Assembly (NCBI GenBank): GCA_016765335.1
Contig: JAESQE010000049.1
Span: 4,237 to 9,625 of the forward strand
Length of the DNA: 5,389 nt
DNA from: Planctomycetaceae bacterium
GTDB taxonomy: Bacteria; Planctomycetota; Planctomycetia; Planctomycetales; Planctomycetaceae
Direction of reading: 5' to 3'
The notes under the pieces were generated by a model. That model was given only the letters and a program-made list of their open reading frames with translations, did not search any database and was not told the origin of the DNA. This document shows positions 1 to 5,389 of the stretch, one piece after another. Position numbers and translations under genes: made by a program. Each line of letters begins with the position of its first letter. The stretch's first letter is position 1.

Positions 1-286
1 ATTCTTTCACCATTGTGTCGTGATCGAAGTCAGAATCGAAACCCAGCAGTGAAAGTTGAAATCCATTCTGTCCACGTTGCTTGCCGTGACAAGGCCCCGA
101 ATTACAACCAAATCGGCTCAGAATCGGCTGGATATCTTTCTCGAAATCAATCGCATCGCCTACTTCTTTTTCCACTGATTGTGCAACAACCTGTGAAGGC
201 CCACACAAATACAAACCGACTGAAAGCATCACAGTCAGAGAGATCACAAAAAACTTTTGAAGCACGTCGATCATATTTCGTTTCAT
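1..286 (-). CDS. DUF1549/DUF1553 (PSD1)-type protein with N-terminal cytochrome-like motif, partial (N-terminus only)
   Basis: The leftward frame gives 95 residues from ATG at 286 and runs off the left edge. Residues 1-37 look like a Sec signal peptide: basic start (MKRN), hydrophobic core at about 12-28, and a VVA-Q site near residue 36. The mature part carries DFEKDIQPILSRFGC, then CNSGPCH at 61-67, then GFQLSLLGFD at 75-84. This is the characteristic start of large planctomycete proteins that continue into DUF1549 and DUF1553. Those proteins are presumed to be exported and redox-related, but their biochemical role is not established. The cysteine motif is CX4CH rather than the usual CXXCH haem c site. 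No Shine-Dalgarno sequence precedes ATG 286; ATG 274 is an in-frame alternative (residue 5) and an in-frame stop lies at 341-343. The family assignment is confident; the DUF1549/1553 part is inferred because it is outside the window. Confidence 0.85.
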   Translation of the reverse strand, partial: MKRNMIDVLQKFFVISLTVMLSVGLYLCGPSQVVAQSVEKEVGDAIDFEKDIQPILSRFGCNSGPCHGKQRGQNGFQLSLLGFDSDFDHDTMVKE

Positions 287-377
287 ACGAATTCGTGTTA
301 CAGGCAGGGCAATAATTGTGGGAAATCGTAGCGTAACCCATCATGGGCTTGGGGGGAGTATTCAATAGATCAACTGT

Positions 378-404
378 CGCTTGTTTATTGGTGCTTGTCA
401 AGCG
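378..404. repeat. Nested inverted repeats, possible operator
   Basis: CGCTTG at 378-383 pairs with CAAGCG at 399-404. A second, tighter palindrome, GCTTG-T-CAAGC, occupies 393-403 and shares the right arm. The element lies about 50 bases upstream of the candidate -10 box of the DUF151 gene and about 90 bases upstream of the leftward gene. That position would suit a regulator-binding site acting on either gene. The arms are short (5-6 bases), so chance occurrence is quite possible. Confidence 0.3.
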
Positions 405-454
405 ATTTATTGATGTAACAGTTGTCTGTGAGAGACTTTCTGAGACATTCACAC

Positions 455-460
455 TATAAT
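455..460 (+). promoter_or_regulatory. Candidate -10 box for the DUF151 gene
   Basis: A perfect TATAAT lies 67 bases before the ATG of the DUF151 gene, predicting a leader of about 60 bases. The -35 region at 16-18 bases spacing (around 431-438, GAGACT) does not match the sigma-70 consensus, and there is no TG extension. The same nine bases, TATAATGAG, occur at the candidate ubiE promoter. Confidence 0.45.
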
Positions 461-514
461 GAGAGAGGCACAATCAAGTGAGAAGTGAGAATCGACATAT
501 TGGCTATTATCAGG

Positions 515-520
515 TAGGAG
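515..520 (+). promoter_or_regulatory. Shine-Dalgarno sequence of the DUF151 gene
   Basis: TAGGAG lies seven bases before ATG 528, which is ideal spacing and fixes that codon as the start. It is the clearest ribosome-binding site in the window. Confidence 0.75.
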
Positions 521-527
521 TTAGAGG

Positions 528-932
528 ATGGCGGAATTGGTAGAGATGCAGCTGTCTAGAATTATCATCAGCGAGATCAACGATCAGCAAGTGTTGTATC
601 TTTCGGAAGTTGATGGAGAACGAATGTTCCCAATCCTGGTCGGCTTATTTGAAGCAACCCGTATCGATCAGCGGATCAAAGGGGATGTCCCGCCTCGCCC
701 GTTAACTCACGATCTGGTGAAGAACATCATCAATCAGCTTGGTGGCGAGCCAATAGATGTCATTATCAATTCGTTACACGAACATACCTACTACGCAGTA
801 ATCCGAATTCAAAAGGGCGGAGAAATCATCGAAATAGACGCCCGCCCCAGCGATGCAATCGCCTTGGCAATGCACTACGACCCACCGCTACCCATCTTCG
901 TTGAAGACGACGTATTGCAGGAAGCAGCGTAG
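528..932 (+). CDS. Bifunctional nuclease family (DUF151/BFN) protein
   Basis: This is a 134-residue soluble protein consisting essentially of one DUF151 domain. Diagnostic stretches are the DGERMFPILVG strand and FEA at about 29-43, PPRPLTHDL at 55-63, and DARPSDAIALA at 104-114, followed by PIFVEDDVL at 122-130. Plant members of the family have been reported to have RNase and DNase activity. The role of bacterial homologues is unsettled, so nuclease activity here is inferred from the family only. There is no signal peptide or membrane segment, so it should be cytoplasmic. The protein ends just after the domain and lacks the extra C-terminal UVR-type segment found in some homologues. It is a single-gene unit, divergent from the left neighbour and convergent with the right one. 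The start is set by the Shine-Dalgarno sequence. Confidence 0.92.
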   Translation: MAELVEMQLSRIIISEINDQQVLYLSEVDGERMFPILVGLFEATRIDQRIKGDVPPRPLTHDLVKNIINQLGGEPIDVIINSLHEHTYYAVIRIQKGGEIIEIDARPSDAIALAMHYDPPLPIFVEDDVLQEAA

Positions 933-958
933 GAATCTTGATTCTCTTTACCTCGCAG

Positions 959-2434
959 TTACTTTCCCAAAGATCGCATCTGGTAAAGTGGCAAATGCCT
1001 GTAGTAGACTTCGAGTGTCATTGTTGAAAGGCAGGTTTGATACAGGCGGCCTCCTGTTCTGCCATGGGGATCGGTTGCGTTCCAGCTCCCTTTTTCCGGA
1101 CCGCTTTTCACTTGTGATGCAATCAATGAATCTCGCATCACCAGGTTCCACTTCGACCAGGATGCTCCGCCAACATGATGCATGACCTGTGTTGCGTAGT
1201 AATTGAAATAAATGTTATTCGGGCTGGGACCAACACTGCTCAGATAAACGACACCACTTTGAATTGCCTTGTGGTTAGTCTCCCAGCCCAGATACATTCT
1301 GCACAACAAACCGATCGATGTCGTGGAAGGTTTCGGCCCCTGCCCTGCAACGTAGGCATACTTTGCTCCCTCTGCACTTTGGGTGGCATCCAGAAATTGC
1401 GTCGATGTTGAAAAGGCAAACTTATTAACTCGTAAGCCAGCCGTCTTGCCACTTTGCAACGCCATAATCATCCAGCCGGTGACGGAAAGATCTCCCACTT
1501 CTTCGGGACGATAACGCCACCCTCCCTGATCCCGATTTCGAGTCTTGAAAATAAAATCGATAGCCCCTTGAGCAACAGTTCGTAACCGCCGATCTTTCGT
1601 CATGGCATAAGCTTCGCATAACGCAATCGTTGCCAGCGAGTGAGCATACATCGGATAGTTGCCGCCGGGAATTTTATCTTTCTCCGGTCCATTACGACCA
1701 CGCAAATCGTACCCTTCAGGAACCTTCACTGCACTATTCACCAGGAATTCCAAGGCTTTTTCAACTCGATCTTTGTGCTCTCCTTGATCTTGCGTATCTC
1801 CTGCCCCGAGAAAAGCCATCAGGGCCAAGCCAGTGGCTCCGGTAGTACAATTTGCCAGCGTACCGGCTTGGTGATCTGCATGCTTGTCACTTTTTCGTCG
1901 ATGATCAAAGCTCCAACTGCCATCAGATCGTTGCCGTTCTGCCAGCCACTTTAATCCATTACGAACTGCCAACTCGCTGTTCATGTTCCCACCGAACATT
2001 TCGAGAAGCTTTTCACGAGTCCCAGAATCACGTCCTCCAAAATCAGACTTGATATCCAGATTGGGAATCTCGAGCAACTTAAGTGAATCCAGTTCTGTCA
2101 GCTCAACAGAAAATTGTTCAAGTTCCTGATCAGGCTCCACAAGGCTGGATAGATTCGTGGGAAGCATGTCTTGTGTGGGTTCATCTACCATATCACCTGT
2201 AAGATCGAGATCAATTTCGGTCTCGGTATCTTCTACTTCTTCAACATCCTGCTGGATGATCAGGTAAAGAACCTCAGCGACGTCTGGAGGATGAACGATA
2301 ATCAAAGCCAGCACCAAAATCAGCATCGCATGCAAAAACAGACTAACCGCGACCGCACCTAATGCGGAACGATCAATCAATCGCTGCCATCGCGAGGATG
2401 AGGGATTGCTATTGCTGGGTACAATTCGACTCAT
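959..2434 (-). CDS. Membrane-anchored prenyltransferase/squalene-oxidase-repeat (alpha/alpha-toroid) protein
   Basis: This is a 491-residue protein. Residues 1-24 are a basic, Ser-rich cytoplasmic tail and 25-48 form one hydrophobic helix containing SLFLH (31-35). Residues 62-100 are a strongly acidic linker, after which the C-terminal part would lie outside the inner membrane. From about 155 onward there are toroid repeats of the squalene cyclase/prenyltransferase type: a QxxxGxW motif at 168-174, GGW at 304-306 followed by DLSVTGW at 315-321, and GSW at 449-451. The conserved ending LYQTCLSTMTLEVYYRHLPLY (464-484) is typical of planctomycete members. The DxDD catalytic motif of squalene-hopene cyclases is absent, with DLSVT in the comparable place, so cyclase activity is unlikely; the function is unknown. 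The start is the only ATG after an in-frame stop about 33 bases upstream, and it has no Shine-Dalgarno sequence. It is convergent with the DUF151 gene, with 26 bases between stops. Confidence 0.88.
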   Translation of the reverse strand: MSRIVPSNSNPSSSRWQRLIDRSALGAVAVSLFLHAMLILVLALIIVHPPDVAEVLYLIIQQDVEEVEDTETEIDLDLTGDMVDEPTQDMLPTNLSSLVEPDQELEQFSVELTELDSLKLLEIPNLDIKSDFGGRDSGTREKLLEMFGGNMNSELAVRNGLKWLAERQRSDGSWSFDHRRKSDKHADHQAGTLANCTTGATGLALMAFLGAGDTQDQGEHKDRVEKALEFLVNSAVKVPEGYDLRGRNGPEKDKIPGGNYPMYAHSLATIALCEAYAMTKDRRLRTVAQGAIDFIFKTRNRDQGGWRYRPEEVGDLSVTGWMIMALQSGKTAGLRVNKFAFSTSTQFLDATQSAEGAKYAYVAGQGPKPSTTSIGLLCRMYLGWETNHKAIQSGVVYLSSVGPSPNNIYFNYYATQVMHHVGGASWSKWNLVMRDSLIASQVKSGPEKGSWNATDPHGRTGGRLYQTCLSTMTLEVYYRHLPLYQMRSLGK

Positions 2435-2596
2435 GAGATAGAAAACAATACCAGAGAGACAGGTTCAGTCGAACACCGAAATTACCAGAGTTGGCCCGAA
2501 ACAGTGCTCACTAGAAAGTGTACCAGAACGATAAGCAGTCGTGCAAATTGATTTTATAATTTTCAAATAAAGAACTTCTTAATACGTATTCACGTA
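2435..2596. other. Intergenic stretch upstream of the toroid-protein gene
   Basis: These 162 bases lie between the ubiX stop and the start of the next leftward gene. They are AT-rich next to ubiX, and a separate leftward promoter is expected here. The best match I can see on the minus strand is TTGCAC, 18 bases, TACACT, which matches consensus at only three and four of six positions. A minus-strand TATAAA also lies nearby without a -35. None of these is strong enough to call separately. The inverted repeat beside the ubiX stop is listed separately. Confidence 0.5.
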
Positions 2597-2597
2597 T
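2582..2597 (-). repeat. Inverted repeat at the ubiX stop codon, weak terminator candidate
   Basis: ATACGT and ACGTAT flank a four-base loop, giving a perfect six-base-pair stem that begins at the last base of the ubiX coding region. A second short repeat, AAGAA-C-TTCTT, follows at 2570-2580. In the direction of ubiX transcription the sequence after the stems is AT-rich, but no uninterrupted U-tract follows. A weak terminator or RNA-stabilising hairpin for the ubiE-ubiX transcript is possible but not established. Confidence 0.3.
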
Positions 2598-3211
2598 CAG
2601 TTCTCACTTCCCCAGCGTTTTGTCAATTGAACATCAACTTCCAGGTGATCGCAGATTCGGCTGATGATAAAATCGACCAGATCATCAATCGATTGGGGCT
2701 GAAGATAAAAGCCAGGCATTGCAGGCAAAAGCACCGCACCGGCATCAACGAGCCTTTTCATGTTCTCCAGTTGAATGCTACTTAGCGGTGTCTCACGAGG
2801 GACAATCACAATCTTTCGGCGTTCTTTGAGGTGCACATCAGCGACACGATGAATCAGATTCGTTGACATGCCATTGGCTAAGCTGCCTAATGTACCCATC
2901 GAACAAGGGCAAATTACCATGCCCGCTGTGCGAAACGAACCGCTGGCAATCCCTGCGTTAAAATCCTGATAATGATGATACTTCAACCGGTCGAGTGTGC
3001 CTGTATCGTGATCCTTGTCTAGAAACACGCGAGGATCAAACTGTTCGAAATCGATTGTAACCCCTAGCTCTTCAAGGCAAACCAGCCCGGCTGCAGGACT
3101 CAGCACAAGATGTACCGTGCGATTGGCTTCGAGCAGAACATTCACTAAGCGACGGGCATAAATCACGCCGCTGGCTCCGGTGACCGCAACAACAATATCA
3201 GATGCAGACAT
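2597..3211 (-). CDS. ubiX: UbiX-type flavin prenyltransferase
   Basis: UbiX transfers a dimethylallyl group to reduced FMN, making the prenyl-FMN cofactor needed by UbiD-type decarboxylases in quinone synthesis. Starting at ATG 3211 gives 204 residues, normal for the family. The start fits because VVAVTGASGVIYARRL then sits at the very N-terminus (7-22), as in known UbiX. A longer frame to 3277 would add 22 unrelated residues overlapping the upstream gene. Visible family motifs are SPAA (38-41), SGSF (90-93), CPCSMGTL (101-108), HRVADVHLKERR (121-132), PRETPLS (138-144), PGFYLQP (166-172) and a final KRW. R122, K129, R139, E140, Y169 and R185 coincide with active-site residues I recall for Pseudomonas UbiX. 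It is cytoplasmic and lies four bases after ubiE. In the futalosine route it could equally be called mqnM. Confidence 0.94.
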   Translation of the reverse strand: MSASDIVVAVTGASGVIYARRLVNVLLEANRTVHLVLSPAAGLVCLEELGVTIDFEQFDPRVFLDKDHDTGTLDRLKYHHYQDFNAGIASGSFRTAGMVICPCSMGTLGSLANGMSTNLIHRVADVHLKERRKIVIVPRETPLSSIQLENMKRLVDAGAVLLPAMPGFYLQPQSIDDLVDFIISRICDHLEVDVQLTKRWGSEN

Positions 3212-3215
3212 ATCG

Positions 3216-4070
3216 CTACGATTCCTGCTGCTTGTTTGTTTCGGGCTTGGATCCAATATACAAAGTGGCAATTCCAAACGTGAGAGGAATAAATTTCACC
3301 TTTTCCAGCCCCGCCCGCTCTAACAGACTGGCCAATTCCTGACCGTATGGAAATGCAGAGACCGTTTCCGGAAGATACTCATAAGCTCCCTGTTTATTCT
3401 GGGCAAAGAACTGTCCAATTCGAGGCAAAATATTTCGAAAGTACCATGAGTAGATTCCTCGCAGCAGACGATTGCCAGGCAGCGAGAATTCGAGAATCAC
3501 AATACGACCACCAGGCAGGCAGACCCGTTTCATTTCCTTCAAGCCCTGCATCGTATCTGCAATATTTCTTAGTCCAAATGCAACTGAAACAATTTGAAAA
3601 TGATCATCTTCAAAAGGAAGCTGCTGAGTGTCTGCCTGGATAAATTCAACATTTGCAGCATCATTGTTTTTGGTGGAGTATTCTTTGTTGAACTTTTCGC
3701 GAGCTAGTTCAAGCATTTCAGGCGTGAAATCGCTGCCTGTGACTGCTATTTTCTTTTGTCCACGCAGCCAGTAAGCAAATGCCAAGTCCCCGGTTCCGGT
3801 GCAAACATCGAGAATAGGCGCAGTCCCTTGAGGAGAGGCTTTGCGAATTGTGTACCATCGCCAGTAATAATCTGTTCCTCCCGAAAGGACATGATTCATC
3901 AGATCATAACGCGGAGCAATTTCGCCAAACATCTTCTGAACACGCTGCCCCGACTTATCAATCGAAGATTCAGACGCTGATGCTCCCTCATTGGAGGATG
4001 TTTCGGCCTGGGAATCAGAGCCTGATGATGCATTTGAATCTGCTGAATGGTGTATTTCTGGGGAACTCAT
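3216..4070 (-). CDS. ubiE: UbiE/MenG-type quinone C-methyltransferase
   Basis: This SAM-dependent enzyme methylates the quinone ring: demethylmenaquinone to menaquinone, and in ubiquinone makers also the benzoquinol intermediate. The protein has 284 residues. Family hallmarks are VQKMFGEIAPRYDLMNHVLSGG (44-65), the SAM-binding LDVCTGTGDLA (87-97), SDFTPEML (113-120), QADTQQLPF (145-153), FGLRNI (165-170), LEFSLP (193-198) and a C-terminal LTFGIATLYIGSKP (263-276). The first 40 residues are an extra Ser/acid-rich tail with little order, so the protein is some 30 residues longer than typical. I kept ATG 4070 because the next Met (47) would cut into the conserved MFG motif; no Shine-Dalgarno sequence is visible. 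It is first in a two-gene unit with ubiX. The likely quinone is menaquinone, by lineage, so menG is an equally good name. Confidence 0.93.
   Translation of the reverse strand: MSSPEIHHSADSNASSGSDSQAETSSNEGASASESSIDKSGQRVQKMFGEIAPRYDLMNHVLSGGTDYYWRWYTIRKASPQGTAPILDVCTGTGDLAFAYWLRGQKKIAVTGSDFTPEMLELAREKFNKEYSTKNNDAANVEFIQADTQQLPFEDDHFQIVSVAFGLRNIADTMQGLKEMKRVCLPGGRIVILEFSLPGNRLLRGIYSWYFRNILPRIGQFFAQNKQGAYEYLPETVSAFPYGQELASLLERAGLEKVKFIPLTFGIATLYIGSKPETNKQQES
3222..3226 (-). promoter_or_regulatory. Shine-Dalgarno sequence of ubiX inside the end of ubiE
   Basis: AGGAA on the minus strand lies ten bases before ATG 3211, within the last codons of ubiE (CAG GAA). It supports the shorter ubiX start and suggests translational coupling, with ribosomes ending ubiE close to the ubiX start. 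Confidence 0.55.
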
Positions 4071-4122
4071 TAATATTGCGATGCCGTAAACGAAAGATGC
4101 TGGAAATAACTATCGAAACCTC

Positions 4123-4131
4123 ATTATAGCA
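4123..4131 (-). promoter_or_regulatory. Extended -10 promoter for ubiE-ubiX
   Basis: The minus strand reads TGCTATAAT, a full match to the extended -10 form (TGnTATAAT) that can work without a good -35; none is visible at the right distance. Initiation about seven bases downstream would give a leader of roughly 45 bases before ATG 4070. It sits between the divergent ubiE and transporter genes, only 19 bases from the transporter ATG, so the two promoters must overlap or lie very close. Confidence 0.55.
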
Positions 4132-4149
4132 ATCCCGCGACGTGATCAC

Positions 4150-5103
4150 ATGCAACTTGTTCGAGATACACTAGAACGTTATCTGATTCTTTGGCTGTGC
4201 AGCAGTGCCGGGTTGGCCTTGTACTGGGGCCAAAACGATCCGCAAGCTGCTGAATATTTCAGCTTCTGGAAATCCTGGACGATGACACCCAGTATTATGC
4301 TGGCGATGTTCTGCATCGGATTTCTGCTTCCCAAGGAAGAACTTGTTCAGGTATTGAAAAGTTGGCAAGCTGTCTTATTCGGGACTTGCACACAGTATCT
4401 GACAATGCCTTTGCTTGCGTTTCTGATTGCTAATTTGTTCGGCTTCGAAGGGGCAATTTACGCAGGCGTCATTCTGGTCGGAACCGTCCCCGGAGCCATG
4501 GCGTCCAATGTGTTGACGTTAACTGCTCGTGGGAATGTCAGTTATTCGATTTGCCTGACAACTCTGGCGACTCTTCTTTCCCCCATTTTTGTCCCATTGG
4601 GCTTAATGCTGTTTCTTGGTGTTTCCCGTGGACCAGATCCCAGTGCGGTCTTTTTGAACCTACTCCAGAATGTCGCAGCTCCGGTTATTGTCGGATTCTT
4701 TGTGAAGATGGCTTTTGCCAGAAATCGCCCTGCTCTGCTTGTCCTGGCTGCAATTCTGGCAAATCTTGCCATTCTGTGGATCATCGCGGTAGCAATCGGA
4801 CTCAATGCCACCCGACTGGAGAGCGTGACTGCGTTGCTGTTGGCAGCCCTGATTTCCTTGAATGCATTAGGCTATCTGGCAGGCTGGTATTCGGGAGGAA
4901 TGATCAACCTGGATGCAATGAGACGCAAAGCATTGACACTGGAAATTGGTATGCAAAACGCAGGAGTGGGCACGATTTTGGCATTGCAGTTTTTTGATGA
5001 TTCCACAACAGCAATCCCGCCCGCGGTTTACACCTTCGGCTGCATGTTGACCGGAACCCTCTTAGCCAGCTACTGGTTCTGGCGAGGGAAACAGGCGTTA
5101 TAA
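4150..5103 (+). CDS. BASS-family (bile acid:sodium symporter-like) transporter
   Basis: This is a 317-residue integral inner-membrane protein with about ten hydrophobic segments, near 10-27, 45-61, 72-97, 101-120, 131-157, 168-188, 194-217, 225-246, 263-281 and 289-310. That matches the fold and length of the BASS/NTCP family. Two conserved stretches confirm it: VGTVPGAMASNVLTLTARGN (110-129), in the first discontinuous-helix region, and RKALTLEIGMQNAGVGTILA (259-278), whose E and Q/N residues belong to the sodium-binding region in studied relatives. Family members import organic anions such as bile acids, pantoate or keto acids with sodium; the substrate cannot be told from sequence. No Shine-Dalgarno sequence precedes ATG 4150. 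The conserved core begins soon after, and no in-frame alternative is better. It is divergent from ubiE and convergent with the DUF1501 gene, with 13 bases between stops. Confidence 0.9.
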   Translation: MQLVRDTLERYLILWLCSSAGLALYWGQNDPQAAEYFSFWKSWTMTPSIMLAMFCIGFLLPKEELVQVLKSWQAVLFGTCTQYLTMPLLAFLIANLFGFEGAIYAGVILVGTVPGAMASNVLTLTARGNVSYSICLTTLATLLSPIFVPLGLMLFLGVSRGPDPSAVFLNLLQNVAAPVIVGFFVKMAFARNRPALLVLAAILANLAILWIIAVAIGLNATRLESVTALLLAALISLNALGYLAGWYSGGMINLDAMRRKALTLEIGMQNAGVGTILALQFFDDSTTAIPPAVYTFGCMLTGTLLASYWFWRGKQAL

Positions 5104-5116
5104 ACGCACAAGTCTT

Positions 5117-5389
5117 TCAAGCAATGGCATCTTTGATTGGATGCCCAAAGATATCAGTCAGTCGGTATTGTCTGCCCTGATATTTGAAGGTAAGACGTTC
5201 ATGATTCATGCCCAGTTGATGCAGGATTGTTGCATTGAAATCGTGAACATCGACCGGGTTTTCAACCGGAGCGTATCCAAGCTCATCAGTTTTTACGTGA
5301 ACATCCCCCCCTTTGATGCCGCCCCCTGCCATCCACAAAGCGTAACCCTCTTTATGATGATCTCGACCAGAAGTCGAAATTTCCCCTGC
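5117..5389 (-). CDS. DUF1501 family protein, partial (C-terminus only)
   Basis: The frame is open across the right edge and gives the last 90 residues of a leftward gene ending at TGA 5117-5119. It reads GRDHH (8-12), then [14 protein letters not shown] (15-28), then a tail with [15 protein letters not shown] (48-62), [16 protein letters not shown] (64-79) and FGHPIKD. This is the standard ending of DUF1501 proteins, a sulfatase/alkaline-phosphatase-like group very common in planctomycetes. They are usually about 400-480 residues long, often with a Tat signal. The GRDHH residues belong to the presumed metal-binding site. The true start is beyond the window; the TTG at 5338 is an internal Leu codon. 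The enzymatic substrate is unknown. In related genomes these genes commonly sit next to a PSD1 (DUF1549/DUF1553) gene, here expected to the right. Confidence 0.88.
   Translation of the reverse strand, partial: AGEISTSGRDHHKEGYALWMAGGGIKGGDVHVKTDELGYAPVENPVDVHDFNATILHQLGMNHERLTFKYQGRQYRLTDIFGHPIKDAIA

Larger units (their letters stand above)
287..527. other. Divergent intergenic region between the PSD1-type gene and the DUF151 gene
   Basis: These 241 bases separate two divergently transcribed genes and should hold both promoters. Open frames here on either strand have no recognisable protein features and overlap the signal-peptide region of the leftward gene, so I call none. Visible structure is a TATAAT at 455-460, an inverted repeat at 378-404, and two similar ATTTATTG-like stretches near 382-391 and 404-413. 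No convincing promoter was found for the leftward gene. Confidence 0.7.

Noticed and set aside
61..110. Lipoprotein signal (LYLC at residues 25-28) in the PSD1-type protein
   Set aside because: The residue before the Cys is Leu, not the small residue a lipobox requires; a standard signal-peptidase site near residue 36 fits better.
13..315. 100-codon rightward open frame at the left edge
   Set aside because: It lies opposite the strongly recognisable PSD1-type N-terminus and has no family features of its own.
147..473. 108-codon leftward open frame over the intergenic region
   Set aside because: It overlaps the signal-peptide region of the PSD1-type gene in another frame and shows no domain, signal or membrane pattern.
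933..944. GAATC-TT-GATTC as a terminator between the convergent DUF151 and toroid genes
   Set aside because: A two-base loop cannot form, leaving at most a four-pair AT-rich stem with no U-tract.
3212..3277. Longer ubiX start at 3277
   Set aside because: It adds 22 residues encoded inside the end of ubiE that do not resemble UbiX, whereas ATG 3211 has a ribosome-binding site and matches the family N-terminus.
4551..4997. 148-codon open frame inside the transporter gene
   Set aside because: It is an alternative frame of a clearly conserved ten-helix transporter, and its Cys/Ser-rich translation has no family features.
5095..5107. GCGTT-ATA-AACGC around the transporter stop codon as a terminator
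   Set aside because: The stem is only five base pairs and no T-run follows on either strand.

Overview
The window looks like a chromosomal segment of a planctomycete, probably Planctomycetaceae-like with moderate GC. This rests on family content read from the sequence. The left edge cuts a leftward gene for a planctomycete-type cytochrome/DUF1549-DUF1553 (PSD1) protein, and the right edge cuts a leftward DUF1501 gene. In between is a membrane-anchored prenyltransferase/squalene-oxidase-repeat protein of a kind abundant in that phylum. Several genes lack a Shine-Dalgarno sequence, which is also common there. The genus cannot be fixed from the sequence alone.

Layout, left to right. 1-286 (-): N-terminus of the PSD1-type protein, with a signal peptide and a CX4CH haem-like motif. 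287-527: divergent intergenic region with an inverted repeat and a perfect TATAAT ahead of the next gene. 528-932 (+): bifunctional nuclease-family (DUF151) protein. 959-2434 (-): 491-residue toroid protein with a TonB-like transmembrane helix, convergent with the nuclease gene. 2435-2596: short intergenic stretch. 2597-3211 (-): UbiX flavin prenyltransferase. 3216-4070 (-): UbiE/MenG quinone C-methyltransferase, upstream of and tightly linked to ubiX. 4071-4149: divergent promoter region. 4150-5103 (+): ten-helix BASS-family (bile acid:sodium symporter-like) transporter. 5117-5389 (-): C-terminus of the DUF1501 protein.

Functionally, the clearest unit is the ubiE-ubiX pair. The methyltransferase and the enzyme that makes the prenyl-FMN cofactor for a UbiD-type decarboxylase serve adjacent late steps of respiratory quinone synthesis, probably menaquinone. 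The DUF151 gene, the transporter and the toroid protein are separate transcription units with no evident link to it. Both edge genes belong to families usually found together in planctomycetes, so the window may lie between two such cassettes. No RNA gene, insertion sequence, CRISPR array or prophage feature was seen. The region is mostly ordinary; the toroid protein with a TonB-like anchor is the least understood element.
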